A stretch of DNA of 64,000 nt, from positions 186,001-250,000 of the forward strand of contig NZ_JAFIQU010000004.1 in assembly GCF_017355985.1 (NCBI RefSeq), read 5' to 3'. The stretch's first letter is position 1, and every line of letters begins with the position of its first letter. A program made the translations under genes and the position numbers. Source of the DNA: Arenibaculum pallidiluteum (GTDB taxonomy: Bacteria; Pseudomonadota; Alphaproteobacteria; Azospirillales; Azospirillaceae). The notes beneath the pieces were generated by a model. The model made no database searches and had not been told where the DNA came from. It saw only the letters and a list, made by a program, of their open reading frames with translations. Positions 33,604 to 43,727 of this stretch are shown one piece after another.

Positions 33604-34932
33604 TCAGGCCGCCTGCGCCGAGTCCTCGGGATCCCGCGCGAGCTCCTCGACCGACACGGTGCGATCCGTCACCTTGGCCTGCCCCAAGATGTAGTCGACG
33701 ACCTTGTCCTCGAACAGGGGGGCGCGCAGGCTGTCGATGGCCTGCGGGTTGTTGCGGAAGAACTCGAAGACCTGCCGCTCCTGCCCGGGATAGCGCTGGG
33801 CCTCGGCCATCACGGCCCGGTTCAGCTCGTCCTGGCTGACCTGCACGTCGTTGCGTCGCCCGATCTCGGACAGCAGCAGGCCCAGGCGCACACGGCGCTC
33901 GGCGATGGCGCGGTACTCGGCTTTCAGCTCGTCCTCGGGCTTGCCCTGGTCCTCGCCGGCGTTGCCGCGGTCGAGCTCGTCCTTCAGGCGACGCCAGATC
34001 GCATCGAACTCGATGTCGACCATGCCCTGCGGCACCGCGAAGTCGTGCCGCTCCGCCAGGATGTCGAGCAGCGTGCGCTTGGCCCGGGCCCGCGACATCT
34101 GGGCGTAGTCCTGGCTGATGCGCTCGCGGATCATCTCCTTGAGCTTGCCGAGATCCTCGATGCCCAGCCCCTTGGCGAACTCGTCGTCCACGGCGACCGG
34201 CTTGGCGACCTTGACCTCCTTGACGTCGACCTCGAAGACGGCCTCCTTCCCGGACAGCTCGGCGGCATGGTAGCCCTCGGGGAAGGTCACCTTGACCGTA
34301 CGGTGGTCGCCGGCCTTGGCGCCCACGAGCTGGTCCTCGAAGGTGTCGATGAACGAGCCGGAGCCCAGGATGAGCTGGTGCCCCTCGCCCTTCATGCCGG
34401 GACGCGCCTCCCCGTCCACGGACCCGTCGAAGTCGATGACGACGGCGTCATCCTTCTCGGCGGCCTTATCGGCGGTCTCGTAGTCGCGGCGGCTCTCGGC
34501 GATGCGGTCGAGCGCCTCCTGCACCTGCTGGTCGGTGACCTCGGCGACGGGGCGCTCGATCTCGATGGCGGTCAGGTCGGCGGGCTCGACGTCGGGCAGC
34601 AGCTCGAGCGCCATGGTGTACTCGAGGTCCTTGCCGGTATCGAACTGCTGGACCTCGATCTTCGGCTGCAGCGCAGGGCGGAGGCCGCGCTCCATCATCG
34701 CCTGGCGCGAGCTGTCGGCGACGGCCTGCTCCAGCACCTCGCCCATGACCGACTGGCCATAGCGCTGCTTGACGATGTTCAGCGGCACCTTGCCCGGGCG
34801 GAACCCCGGAATGCGCAGCGAGGAGCTGAGCTCGCGGAGCCGGCCCTCGGTCTTCTGCTCGATATCGCTGGCGGAGATGACGACCTTGAATTCGCGCTTG
34901 AGGCCGTCTGCGCTGGTCTCGGTGATCTGCAT
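33604..34932 (-). CDS. tig: trigger factor
   Basis: Ribosome-bound chaperone and peptidyl-prolyl isomerase for nascent chains, 442 aa. The ribosome-binding loop is [22 protein letters not shown] at 40-61 (signature GFRPGKVP). The FKBP-type domain is around 160-245 ([22 protein letters not shown]), and the long helical C-terminal domain follows. The ATG at 34932 gives [17 protein letters not shown]; the upstream frame overlaps tRNA-Leu. It precedes clpP and clpX as in most proteobacteria. Confidence 0.97.
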   Translation of the reverse strand: MQITETSADGLKREFKVVISASDIEQKTEGRLRELSSSLRIPGFRPGKVPLNIVKQRYGQSVMGEVLEQAVADSSRQAMMERGLRPALQPKIEVQQFDTGKDLEYTMALELLPDVEPADLTAIEIERPVAEVTDQQVQEALDRIAESRRDYETADKAAEKDDAVVIDFDGSVDGEARPGMKGEGHQLILGSGSFIDTFEDQLVGAKAGDHRTVKVTFPEGYHAAELSGKEAVFEVDVKEVKVAKPVAVDDEFAKGLGIEDLGKLKEMIRERISQDYAQMSRARAKRTLLDILAERHDFAVPQGMVDIEFDAIWRRLKDELDRGNAGEDQGKPEDELKAEYRAIAERRVRLGLLLSEIGRRNDVQVSQDELNRAVMAEAQRYPGQERQVFEFFRNNPQAIDSLRAPLFEDKVVDYILGQAKVTDRTVSVEELARDPEDSAQAA

Positions 34933-35004
34933 CGGACTTGAAGCCTGTCTTGCGGCGGCCGGCACCGGCGCGCGGCCGCGTTCAATCCTCGTTCGCGGCG
35001 AGTC

Positions 35005-35088
35005 TGGTACGGGCGAAGGGACTCGAACCCCCACGACTTTCGTCACCGGAACCTAAATCCGGCGCGTCTACCATTCCGCCACGCCCGC
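35005..35088 (-). tRNA. tRNA-Leu (TAG)
   Basis: An 84-nt tRNA with long variable arm and encoded CCA. The acceptor GCGGGCG pairs with CGCCCGT (first pair G-U), the D-arm is GTGGCGGAATGGTAGACGC, the anticodon loop is ATTTAGGTT with anticodon TAG, and the class II variable arm is GGTGACGAAAGTCGT. It lies upstream of tig on the same strand. Confidence 0.95.
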
Positions 35089-35228
35089 ACAAACGAACCC
35101 GTCGGCCGAAGCCGCTCCGGCCGCCGGGGGGTGCCTACATAGCACAGGAGATTTGGGTCCGACAGGACAAATCGGCCATATTCCGGCCGGCCTTTCAGCC
35201 AGTCGCCGGACCATGGCGGGACAAGGGT

Positions 35229-35462
35229 TCAGGCGGGAACGCGCTCCGGGAAGAGCTGCGAGAAGGAGGTCAGCGCCAGCGTCCTCAGCTCTTCCGTCGT
35301 GTCGGGGCGGTCGAACTGCAGGGCGTATCGGACATGCGGAATTCCCGCCTCGTCCGGCCTGATCGAGATGACCCTCGCCGTCTCCGTCTGACCCGGGCGG
35401 TACCGGCGATAGATCTGCCCTTCCGCAACCGCGTCGTTTTCTTTGCTGCGCTTCAGGAACAT
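35229..35462 (-). CDS. small conserved hypothetical protein, 77 aa
   Basis: A compact, charged protein starting MFLKRSKENDAVAEGQIYRR. The middle (ETARVISIRPDEAGIPHVRYALQF) has an alternating strand pattern, and the C-terminus has a helix, ELRTLALTSFSQLF. It has no signal peptide or membrane segment. I do not recognise a named domain. The ATG start, lack of overlap and normal codon use support a real gene. The 150 bp upstream (35463-35612) are AT-rich for this window and probably hold its promoter. Confidence 0.65.
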   Translation of the reverse strand: MFLKRSKENDAVAEGQIYRRYRPGQTETARVISIRPDEAGIPHVRYALQFDRPDTTEELRTLALTSFSQLFPERVPA

Positions 35463-35612
35463 CGGCCCGAGCCCATGTTAGCCAGACTGCACTGCGATCA
35501 GGTTACTTTCTAAGGTGTTGCGGAAACGTTAAGTCGATCCGGGCTAATTTTCACTGAATTTTTACCGAGTTCGGACGCTGTTCTGAAAGGTTGCGGCGTT
35601 CGTCGGCTGCGT

Positions 35613-37115
35613 TCATTGCCGCGCGCCCGCATCAGCGTCCTGGCCCCGCCTTGCGCGCCCAAGTTCCCGCAGCACGCCAGGCAGCGCCTCGACGATGTCC
35701 TCGGCGATCAATCCGGGCCCGAAGGCGGCGGCGGCGGCCCCGTGGATCCAGGTAGCCGCGCAGCCGGCTTCGAACGCTTCCATGCCCTGCGCCATCAGCC
35801 CGACGGCGATCCCGGCCAGCACGTCCCCTGCCCCGGCCGTTGCGAGATCGGCCGGAGCGTTCGCATTGATGGCCGCCCGGCCGTCCGGCGCCGCCACGAC
35901 CGTATCGGCGCCCTTCAGAAGCACCACCGCGCCGCACCGTGCCGCCGCGGCCCGGGCACGGGCTAGCCGGTCGCCTTCGACGTCGCCGAACAGCCGGCGG
36001 AACTCGCCTTCGTGCGGCGTCAGCAGGCAGCGGGGCGACAGCGCGCCGAACAGGGCATCGGGACCGTCCTCGAAGACCGTCAATGCGTCGGCGTCCAGCA
36101 GCACCGCCTTGCCCGCGGCCAGCGCGGCCAGGACACGGTTCCGCGTCTCGAGGGTCCGACCGGCGCCGGGGCCCAGCAGCAGCGCGTCGCGCCGCGGGTC
36201 GGCGATATACTCGCTCCAGTCGCTGGTCCTTCGGACCGGCGTCACCAGCGTCCCGGGGTCGCCCGCCGCATAGATCGCAAAGGCGTCGGCCGGCGCGGCG
36301 ATGGTGACGAGACCGGCGCCGGCGCGCCGCGCCGCCCGGGCGCCCAGCCGGGCGGCGCCGGTCATCAGCGCCCCGCCCAGGACGACGGCATGGCCGCGGT
36401 CGTACTTGTGGCCGTCGATCCGCGGCCAGGGATAGGCGGCCGCCCAAAGGGCGGGGTAGTTCTCCGAGGCGCTTGGGGCGACGGCGTCCAGGACAGATTC
36501 CGGTATCCCGATATCGGCCAGCACCAGCTCGCCGCACAGGAGGCGTCCCGGCAGCAGCAGGTGCCCGGGCTTCTTGCGGAAGAAGGTGACGGTCACGGCC
36601 GCCGGCGCCGCATCGCCGCGCACGGCGCCGCTGTCGCCATCGAGCCCGCTTGGCACGTCGACGGCGACGGCCGGAAGCCTGGACAGCCGGAGCGCCTGGA
36701 CGATGCGCAGCGCCATCCCGTCGAGCGCCCTGCTCAACCCCGCGCCGAACAGCGCGTCGATCGCGAGCGCCGCGCCGTCCAGGCTGGCCGGGGATGCCGG
36801 CTCGACGGGCCCTGTCCAGGCGGCGGCTGCGGCCGCCGCGGCCCCGCCAAGGGATTCGCGCACGCCGAGCAGGGCGACGCGCACCGGCCACCCCGCCTCA
36901 GCCAACCTGCGCGCCGCCACGAATCCGTCTCCGCCATTGTTGCCGGGCCCGCACAGGACCACGACCGGCCGCGGGGACCAGCGCGCGCCGACCGCCTCTG
37001 CGACGGCCGCTCCCGCCGCCTCCATCAGCGTTTGGAGCGGGACGCCGGCCGCCACGGCGGCGGAGTCCGCTCGGGCCATCTCGGCGACGGTGAGGATCGC
37101 GGCCCGGCTGCGCAA
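35613..37115 (-). CDS. nnrD: bifunctional NAD(P)HX epimerase / dehydratase
   Basis: Repairs hydrated NADH and NADPH; 500 aa. The N-terminal YjeF_N domain (about 1-215) has CGPGNNGGDGFVAARRLAEAG and the DVPSGLDGDSG motif of the epimerase. The C-terminal ribokinase-like domain (about 225-495) has HKYDRGHAVVLGGALMTGA, LLTPHEGEFRRLFG and the catalytic NAPADLATAGAGDVLAG of the ADP- or ATP-dependent dehydratase. I chose TTG at 37115, which follows GGGAGG by five bases and starts 2 bp past the stop of the aldolase gene; other starts lack a ribosome-binding site. Confidence 0.94.
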   Translation of the reverse strand: MRSRAAILTVAEMARADSAAVAAGVPLQTLMEAAGAAVAEAVGARWSPRPVVVLCGPGNNGGDGFVAARRLAEAGWPVRVALLGVRESLGGAAAAAAAAWTGPVEPASPASLDGAALAIDALFGAGLSRALDGMALRIVQALRLSRLPAVAVDVPSGLDGDSGAVRGDAAPAAVTVTFFRKKPGHLLLPGRLLCGELVLADIGIPESVLDAVAPSASENYPALWAAAYPWPRIDGHKYDRGHAVVLGGALMTGAARLGARAARRAGAGLVTIAAPADAFAIYAAGDPGTLVTPVRRTSDWSEYIADPRRDALLLGPGAGRTLETRNRVLAALAAGKAVLLDADALTVFEDGPDALFGALSPRCLLTPHEGEFRRLFGDVEGDRLARARAAAARCGAVVLLKGADTVVAAPDGRAAINANAPADLATAGAGDVLAGIAVGLMAQGMEAFEAGCAATWIHGAAAAAFGPGLIAEDIVEALPGVLRELGRARRGQDADAGARQ

Positions 37116-37117
37116 GG

Positions 37118-37888
37118 TCACCTCCCGCCGCGCAGGGCCGCGAGATCGGCCCGCGCGGCTTCGCGCAGGAGAACGACGTCCAGGCCGGAGGCGATCAGCC
37201 GGCATCCCGCCTGCTTCAGGGCGAGCGGGCTACGCAGCGGGCTCGGCAGCGAGGCGTAGGGCAGGCCGCTGTCCAGGATCGCGCGCTCGCCCCGGTCGAG
37301 CAGGCGCCGCACCTCGGGATCGTCAAAGCGGCCGAGCTTGCCGATGCTGCCGGAGAGATCGTAGGGGCCGAGGAACAGCGCGTCGATCCCCGGGACGGCC
37401 GCGATGTCGGGCACGGCCTCGACCGCGGCGGCGGATTCGATCTGCAGGATCACCAGCAGCTCATCGTCCGCGCGGGCGGCATAGTCCTCGGCCGTGCCGT
37501 AGGCCGAGGCGCGAACCACGCCATAGGCCGCGCCACGCGCGCCGCGCGGCGGGTAGAGGCAGGCGGCCACGGCGGCGCGGGCCTGCTCGGGCGTGTCGAT
37601 CGACGGCACCATGACGCCTTCGGCGCCGAGGTCCAGCACACGCTTGATATAGACCGCGTCGTTGGAGGGAACCCGGACCACGCCCGTGCAGGGAGTCTGG
37701 CGCAGCGCGCGCAGCATCGCGAGACCGTCCGCCAGCGTGCCGGGACCGTGCTCGTGGTCGATCACCGCGAAGTCGTAGCCGGTCGCAGCGACGACCTCCG
37801 CGGCCGCGGCGCTGCCGAGCGAAAGCCAGCAGCCGATGGATGGGTCGCCCGCGCGCAGCCGGCCCTTGACCCTGTTCTCCCGGAACAT
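37118..37888 (-). CDS. HpcH/HpaI aldolase/citrate lyase family protein
   Basis: Class II aldolase of the pyruvate/PEP-superfamily, 256 aa, which cleaves or forms 2-keto-3-deoxy acids using a divalent metal. FAVIDHEHGPG holds the catalytic His, QIESAAAVEAV the metal-binding Glu, and FLGPYDLSGSIG the metal-binding Asp. The physiological substrate (2-oxo-hepta-enedioate, 2-dehydro-3-deoxyglucarate or other) cannot be deduced. It is followed within 3 bp by the NAD(P)HX repair gene, so the two are co-transcribed, an association I would not have predicted. Confidence 0.9.
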   Translation of the reverse strand: MFRENRVKGRLRAGDPSIGCWLSLGSAAAAEVVAATGYDFAVIDHEHGPGTLADGLAMLRALRQTPCTGVVRVPSNDAVYIKRVLDLGAEGVMVPSIDTPEQARAAVAACLYPPRGARGAAYGVVRASAYGTAEDYAARADDELLVILQIESAAAVEAVPDIAAVPGIDALFLGPYDLSGSIGKLGRFDDPEVRRLLDRGERAILDSGLPYASLPSPLRSPLALKQAGCRLIASGLDVVLLREAARADLAALRGGR

Positions 37889-38017
37889 CGTCCCTCCCCT
37901 GCGGGACGGCGGACAGGCCGCCAGGCCCCGCGCCCAGATTCACGCGGGGCCGAGTATAGGCTGCGGCACGCCGGCCGTGCAGCCGCCGCGTCGCAATCGC
38001 GATGTTCGGAAAAGGGG

Positions 38018-38093
38018 TGGGGCGAACGATGGGGATCGAACCCACGACCACTCGGACCACAACCGAGCGCTCTACCACTGAGCTACGTTCGCC
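38018..38093 (-). tRNA. tRNA-His (GTG)
   Basis: A 76-nt tRNA with encoded CCA, the extra 5' G (G-1) opposite the discriminator C that is specific to tRNA-His, acceptor GCGAACG/CGTTCGC, and anticodon loop TTGTGGT with GTG. Confidence 0.97.
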
Positions 38094-38178
38094 GCCGTGG
38101 GGACGTGCATATGCCGCAAGGATGGCACGCCGTCAAGGTTCCGTTCTCAGGAAGGCATTTTCGGTCCCCCGCCCTTAA

Positions 38179-38195
38179 TGCACATTTTTTGAGCA
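38179..38195 (+). promoter_or_regulatory. putative NtrC-binding site upstream of glnB
   Basis: TGCACATTTTTTGAGCA matches the NtrC enhancer pattern TGCAC-N7-G(T)GCA with one mismatch in the second half-site. It lies about 96 bp upstream of the -24 element of the sigma-54-like promoter, a normal enhancer distance. The call is by eye. Confidence 0.55.
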
Positions 38196-38288
38196 CAACG
38201 TCAGCTTTCTGAGCAGCGCATTGGCGTAATTTTCATCAGCGCCGCAGAAAACCCGTGCCGACGCCCCGGTACCCTCTTGGGCTGGCCT

Positions 38289-38305
38289 TTGGCACAGGCC
38301 GTGCT
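38289..38305 (+). promoter_or_regulatory. sigma-54-type (-24/-12) promoter of glnB-glnA
   Basis: TTGGCACAGGCCGTGCT has the invariant GG (38291-38292) and GC (38303-38304) exactly 12 bp apart and matches the TGGCAC-N5-TTGCA consensus except for one base in the -12 half. It predicts a start near 38316 and a leader of about 48 nt before glnB. glnBA in related alphaproteobacteria (for example Rhodospirillum rubrum) is known to use sigma-54. Confidence 0.75.
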
Positions 38306-38309
38306 TTAG

Positions 38310-38702
<393 letters not shown>

Positions 38703-38901
38703 GCCCTCCGGGTCCCCAGGCGACAGAGTTTCGACGGCCCCGAACCCGGGGCCGGGCCACCGGAGCGCGGGCCACGCGGCGCGCCGGACCGGCCACGTCG
38801 TCGAAAGGCGATGACTTTTACCCCAGCGTGCGGCACCACTAGCGGGCGCCGGGATCCCCCGGACCCGCGCGCGTCAACCAGGAAGAAACGGATATCGAGG
38901 C

Positions 38902-40311
38902 ATGCCTGACACCAGCAAGGTCTTCGACCTGATCAAGGAACACGACGTCAAGTACGTGGACCTCCGCTTCACCGATCTGCGCGGCAAGCTTCAGCATACC
39001 GCCCAGCATGTCAGCACGATCGACGAGGACGTCTTCACCGACGGCATCATGTTCGACGGCTCCTCGATCGTTGGCTGGAAGGCGATCAACGAGTCCGACA
39101 TGATCCTCATGCCGGACGCCTCGACCGCCGTCATGGACCCCTTCGCGGCCCAGCCGACGCTGACGATCTTCTGCGATGTCCTCGAGCCCTCCACCGGGCA
39201 GCCCTATGCGCGCGATCCGCGCTCCATCGCGAAGAAGGCCGAGCAGTACACCCAGACCCTGGGCATCGGCGACAAGGTCTTCTTCGGCCCCGAGGCCGAG
39301 TTCTTCGTCTTCGACGACGTGCGCTTCACGGTCGAGATGAACAAGGTCTCCTACGAGTTCACCTCCGAGGAAGGCCCTTACACCTCCGACAAGGCCTATC
39401 CCGAGGGCAACCTGGCGCACCGCCCGGGCGTCAAGGGCGGCTACTTCCCGGTCGCTCCCGTCGACAGCGGCTCGGACCTGCGCGCCGAGATGGTCAGCGT
39501 CCTGGCCGAGCTGGGCGTGCCCGTCGAAAAGCATCACCATGAGGTCGCCGCCTCGCAGCACGAGCTCGGCATCAAGTTCGACACGCTCGTGCGCTGCGCC
39601 GACAACATGCAGCTCTACAAGTATGTCGTGCACAACGTCGCCCATGCCTACGGCAAGACGGCGACCTTCATGCCGAAGCCGGTGTTCGGCGACAACGGTT
39701 CGGGCATGCACTGCCACCAGTCGATCTGGAAGGAAGGCAAGCCCCTCTTCGCGGGCAACCTCTACGCCGACCTCTCCGAGCTGGCGCTCTTCTACATCGG
39801 CGGCATCATCAAGCACGCCAAGGCCCTGAACGCCTTCACCAACCCGATCACCAACAGCTACAAGCGGCTGGTGCCGGGCTACGAGGCGCCGGTGCTGCTG
39901 GCCTACTCCGCCCGCAACCGCTCGGCCTCCATCCGCATCCCCTACGTGTCGAGCCCGAAGGGCAAGCGCATCGAGGTCCGTTTCCCGGACCCGGCCGCGA
40001 ATCCCTACCTCGCCTACGCCGCGATGCTGATGGCTGGCCTGGATGGCATCCAGAACAAGATCCATCCCGGCGACGCCATGGACAAGAACCTGTACGATCT
40101 CCCGCCGGAGGAGCTGAAGCAGGTTCCGACCGTGTGCGGCTCGCTGCGCGAGGCGCTGGAGAGCCTGCGTGCGGACAACGCCTTCCTGCGCAAGGGCGAC
40201 GTCTTCACCGCCGAGATGATCGACGGCTACATCGACATGAAGATGGAAGAGGTCATGGCCTTCGAGACCATGCCGCACCCCATCGAGTACAAGATGTACT
40301 ACAGCGTCTGA
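38902..40311 (+). CDS. glnA: glutamine synthetase type I
   Basis: Dodecameric GSI that makes glutamine from glutamate, ammonia and ATP; 469 aa. It has [19 protein letters not shown] (substrate loop), [12 protein letters not shown] (metal Glu), NGSG-type [19 protein letters not shown] and the C-terminal [10 protein letters not shown] with the adenylylation Tyr at about 398, so it is probably of the adenylylation-regulated beta subtype. The 199-bp gap after glnB contains a CTAG-like AT patch but no clear extra promoter; an additional promoter is common in this operon. A terminator follows. Confidence 0.98.
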   Translation: MPDTSKVFDLIKEHDVKYVDLRFTDLRGKLQHTAQHVSTIDEDVFTDGIMFDGSSIVGWKAINESDMILMPDASTAVMDPFAAQPTLTIFCDVLEPSTGQPYARDPRSIAKKAEQYTQTLGIGDKVFFGPEAEFFVFDDVRFTVEMNKVSYEFTSEEGPYTSDKAYPEGNLAHRPGVKGGYFPVAPVDSGSDLRAEMVSVLAELGVPVEKHHHEVAASQHELGIKFDTLVRCADNMQLYKYVVHNVAHAYGKTATFMPKPVFGDNGSGMHCHQSIWKEGKPLFAGNLYADLSELALFYIGGIIKHAKALNAFTNPITNSYKRLVPGYEAPVLLAYSARNRSASIRIPYVSSPKGKRIEVRFPDPAANPYLAYAAMLMAGLDGIQNKIHPGDAMDKNLYDLPPEELKQVPTVCGSLREALESLRADNAFLRKGDVFTAEMIDGYIDMKMEEVMAFETMPHPIEYKMYYSV

Positions 40312-40377
40312 TCCTCGAACCGCGGGCCGGGCGCCACGCCCCACGGGCGTCGGCGTCAGGCCCGCCGGCAGGGAGAA

Positions 40378-40409
40378 GGGCTCCACCGGGAAACCGGGGA
40401 GCCCTTTTT
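40378..40409 (+). terminator. intrinsic terminator of glnA
   Basis: GGGCTCC (40378-40384) pairs with GGAGCCC (40398-40404); the inner CCGG / CCGG also pairs around a GAAA loop. The run TTTTT (40405-40409) follows at once. It lies 66 bp past the glnA stop and is one of only two textbook intrinsic terminators in the window. Confidence 0.9.
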
Positions 40410-40551
40410 CCGTGCCGCTCCTCCGTGACCGGGCCGCGCTGCGCACACAGCCGGCCCCAAACGCGACTGCACGCCCGTCCGCGACCCGAAAGCTCCTTTG
40501 ATCTTCGTCTGGGGAAGAATAGGATCGCGCCTAGAATCATGATGGTAGGCA

Positions 40552-41595
40552 ATGCCGATCCACCTGCTGCCGGAGAACGGCGACACATCCGGTAAGCCCG
40601 TGGACATCTCGGACCTCGTGGTCGAGAACGCCGCCGATTCCATCTTCGTCATGGATCTCGAGGGGCGCACGGTCTTCGCCAATCCCGCCGCCGAGCAGAC
40701 CTTCGGCTGGTCCAGGCAAGAGCTGTGCGGCAGGCTTCTGCACGACGTCGTGCACTACCAACGGCCCGACGGTCACCCCTTCCCGCTGTCGGAATGCGCG
40801 CTCGGGCGGGTCTTCGCCTCGCGCGAGACGCTCAGGAACCATGAGGACGTCTTCTTCCACCGCAGCGGACAGGCCATACACGTCGCCTGCTCCAACGCCC
40901 CCGTGCTGCACGAGGGGACGATGATCGGCGCCGTCCTCATCGCCGTGGACATCACCGAACGCAAGATGATGGAGCAGAAGCTCGCGCAGGCAAACGCGGC
41001 GAAGGAAGCCCTGATCAGGGAGGTTCACCACCGGGTGAAGAACTCGCTGATGATGGTGGTCAGCCTGCTCCGGCTGCAGGCGCAGAAGGTCTCCGACGCC
41101 GAGCTGAAGCGGCATTTCGACGAAGCCTGCAGCCGCGTCGCCATCGTCGCGCGGATGCATGAGCGGCTGTACCGGGTCGAAGACGTGGAATCGGTGGAGT
41201 TCGCGGAATTCCTGCGTGACCTGTGCGAGGAGATCGCCGGCAGCACGGGACTGGCGGACCGGGTGGCCTTGGAGGTCGAGGCCGAAGCGAAGATCCTGCC
41301 GACCGACCTCGCGCTGCCGCTGGCGCTGGTCGTGAACGAACTCGTGACCAACGCGATCAAGCATGGCTTCCCCGCCCCGAGGACCGGAAGGATCCGGGTC
41401 GGGTTCCGCTCCTTTGCCAAAGGCTGGGAACTGCAGGTCGTCGACGACGGCATCGGGATCCCGGACGGCTTCGACGCGAGCAAGACCGGGACCCTGGGCA
41501 TGCGCCTGATCAGCACGCTGGCGCGGCAGGTCGGCGCGTCCCTGGCCTTCGCCGAAGGATCCGGGACTTCCATCTCGCTTCGCGCGGCCGACTGA
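40552..41595 (+). CDS. PAS-domain HisKA_2-type sensor histidine kinase
   Basis: A soluble 347-residue sensor kinase. A PAS domain spans about 20-125 (SIFVMDLEGRTVFANPAAEQTFGW; VAVDITERK-like IAVDITERKMME at the end). The HisKA_2 dimerisation region has ALIREVHHRVKNSLMMVVSLL with His159/160. The ATPase domain contains NELVTNAIKHGF (N-box) and DDGIGIPDGF (G1 box). This class often controls the alphaproteobacterial general stress response or light and redox sensing. No cognate response regulator sits next to it. The gene is separated from glnA by a terminator. Confidence 0.93.
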   Translation: MPIHLLPENGDTSGKPVDISDLVVENAADSIFVMDLEGRTVFANPAAEQTFGWSRQELCGRLLHDVVHYQRPDGHPFPLSECALGRVFASRETLRNHEDVFFHRSGQAIHVACSNAPVLHEGTMIGAVLIAVDITERKMMEQKLAQANAAKEALIREVHHRVKNSLMMVVSLLRLQAQKVSDAELKRHFDEACSRVAIVARMHERLYRVEDVESVEFAEFLRDLCEEIAGSTGLADRVALEVEAEAKILPTDLALPLALVVNELVTNAIKHGFPAPRTGRIRVGFRSFAKGWELQVVDDGIGIPDGFDASKTGTLGMRLISTLARQVGASLAFAEGSGTSISLRAAD

Positions 41596-41662
41596 AACGA
41601 GTCCGCCCGCTGAGCCGCCAATCGGCGCCGTCCCGCCTCGTTTCCCGCCCCGTCCGCCCTGG

Positions 41663-43720
41663 TCAGAAGCGGACCCGGATGCGCCCGAAGACGGAGTGGT
41701 CGCGCCCGTCGCCGCGGCCGGCCGTGCCCTCGTAATCGGCGACGAGGCTGAGCCCCTGGCTCAGCGCCACGCTCACGCCCGCCCCCAGCACCAGGTAGTC
41801 CCGATCGCCCGGCGCCTGGGAGATGGTGGTGCGAACCCCGCCCAGCGCCGCCGTCACGGGCCGGGGGTCGTCGATGAACTCGTGCTGGAAGGCAACGCGC
41901 AAATGGGGGGTCACGGATCCAGCCGGCCCATCGATCCGCGCGGCGATCCGCAGGCCCAGGCTGCCGGTCAGCGTCTCGGCCTCCTGATCGCCGATGGCGA
42001 GGCTCAGCCCTGCCGCCCCGCGCTCCTCGTAGCCGTCGATCCGGATGTCCTGCCAGCGCGCCCCGGCGAAGGGCGTGACCGTCAGGAAGCCGGCCCGCAG
42101 GTCGTAGCCGGTGTTCAGCCCCGCGGAGAGCGTGCGGCCCGATGTCTCTGACTCGGCCAGCGGAAGCGGCGCGAAGCCGGTCGGCCGGCGGTTGCGCGGA
42201 TAGTCGTCGAAGCCGTAGGCGGCATCGAAATCTAGATGCCAGTGCCCCGAGGAGAGGCTGCCATAGGTGCCGAGCTTCACGCTGCGCAGCTCCGCCGAGC
42301 CGCCGTCGTCGAGACTGGCGCGGCCCCAGCCGTGGCCGAGGGCGATGCCGAGCAGCAGCGCCGGGGTGACGCGGTAATCGGCCCCGACGGCCAGGACCGT
42401 GTTGCGGTAGTCGAAGCCGGCGCGCCCGGGTCCGGGCTCGCGGTCTCCCCAGCCGCGGTCGGCATAGACGAAGGCGCCGAAGGGACGGTCGGGATCGGGC
42501 CGCTGCATCGGGCTTGCCTCGGGAACCGGACGGGTCTGTCCGGGGAAGGCCGCAAGGAGGACCGCGCCTTCCCCGTCCAGCCCCTGGGAAGGGGCTGCCA
42601 TGGCCTGGAGCGGCCCGGCCCCCAGCGCACCCGGCCCCAGCGCCGACGCGCCGATGGCGCCAAGCCCCGCGCGCAGCGCGGTCAGGCGCGCCCCTGCCGC
42701 GGCGCCGAGTTCGCCGCCCGCAAGCAGCGCCAGTCCCGACTGCGCCACCGTGCCCATCCCGCCGAAAACCGGCGCCGCAAGGGCCGAGGCGGCATACCGG
42801 CCCATCAGGTCATGGCCCGTCGCGGTTGGATGGACGGGGTCGAAGAACAGCGTGCGAGCCGCCGCCTCCGGCGTCGCGCAGGCGCCGCTCGACCTGACGG
42901 CGCCCGGCGGCACCTCCAGCAGACAGGGCGTGCCGGGGTTCGAGATGCCGAACGGCGCGGGATTGGCTTGCATCGCGGCGAAGAGGCCGCCCACGTCCAG
43001 GAGCCGCAGGGTGACCCCGGGGTTCCTGCGCCGGATCTCCTCCAGCGCTGCCGCCAGGCGCTGGTTGTGCGCGTCCGTCAGCGCGCTGAGCCTGGCGGCG
43101 CGGCCCGGCTGGCTCGCCTCGAGCATGCGTGCCTCGGGAATCGCGCCGAGATCGGGCAGGTTGGGGACGAGGAGATCGCGCGCCCCCGCGGCGATCAGCG
43201 CCTCCACGCTTGCCTGGAGGTTGCCGACGGTCCGGGCGACCAGACCGGCCTGGTCAGCCACGCCGGCATTGAAGCGGTAGTCATTGCCGCCGCCCCAGAC
43301 CACGGCGAGGTCGGTCGCCCCGGGGCGGCCGCCACCGGCGAGGAATCCGATCACCTGGGATTGGACGCCCGGTGGCACCAGTTGCAGCCCTGTCTCGGCA
43401 CCGCCAAAGGCGCGGACGTCGAGATCGCCGGGCGCGACGCCGATCAGCGGCGCCAGCCTTTCGACCCAGACCGGGCCGTTGCTGAAGCGTCCTTCGAAAT
43501 AGGGCGGGCTCGGCGGAATCGGTCCTTCGGGCCTTATCTGGGAGATCCTGTAGGCATTCCCGGTGTCCGAGAGCGAATTGCCGAACACCAGGATCCGGTC
43601 CCGCTCCTGCGCCGCCGCGACGCCCGGGACCAGCAACGCGGAAGCGACCAGCACCGGCGTGGCCGCCCGCCGGAGTGCCGCCGTACCCCGGCCGTCCAGG
43701 ACCGCCCGCAGCGGCGCCAC
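41663..43720 (-). CDS. autotransporter with GDSL esterase/lipase passenger
   Basis: A 685-residue type V secreted protein. An N-terminal signal-like helix (RAATPVLVASALLVPGVAAAQ) is followed by a GDSL hydrolase: block I GNSLSDTG with Ser49, GGGNDY (block III), and DPVHPTATGH with the Asp-His pair near 300. From about 405 there are beta-strands ending in ...GRIRVRF with the terminal Phe expected of an autotransporter barrel. EstA-type lipases of Pseudomonas have this architecture. The start is GTG at 43720, with GAGG 5 bases ahead. It lies 7 bp after the previous gene on the same strand; the two may be co-transcribed. Confidence 0.92.
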   Translation of the reverse strand: MAPLRAVLDGRGTAALRRAATPVLVASALLVPGVAAAQERDRILVFGNSLSDTGNAYRISQIRPEGPIPPSPPYFEGRFSNGPVWVERLAPLIGVAPGDLDVRAFGGAETGLQLVPPGVQSQVIGFLAGGGRPGATDLAVVWGGGNDYRFNAGVADQAGLVARTVGNLQASVEALIAAGARDLLVPNLPDLGAIPEARMLEASQPGRAARLSALTDAHNQRLAAALEEIRRRNPGVTLRLLDVGGLFAAMQANPAPFGISNPGTPCLLEVPPGAVRSSGACATPEAAARTLFFDPVHPTATGHDLMGRYAASALAAPVFGGMGTVAQSGLALLAGGELGAAAGARLTALRAGLGAIGASALGPGALGAGPLQAMAAPSQGLDGEGAVLLAAFPGQTRPVPEASPMQRPDPDRPFGAFVYADRGWGDREPGPGRAGFDYRNTVLAVGADYRVTPALLLGIALGHGWGRASLDDGGSAELRSVKLGTYGSLSSGHWHLDFDAAYGFDDYPRNRRPTGFAPLPLAESETSGRTLSAGLNTGYDLRAGFLTVTPFAGARWQDIRIDGYEERGAAGLSLAIGDQEAETLTGSLGLRIAARIDGPAGSVTPHLRVAFQHEFIDDPRPVTAALGGVRTTISQAPGDRDYLVLGAGVSVALSQGLSLVADYEGTAGRGDGRDHSVFGRIRVRF

Positions 43721-43727
43721 GGGGGCC

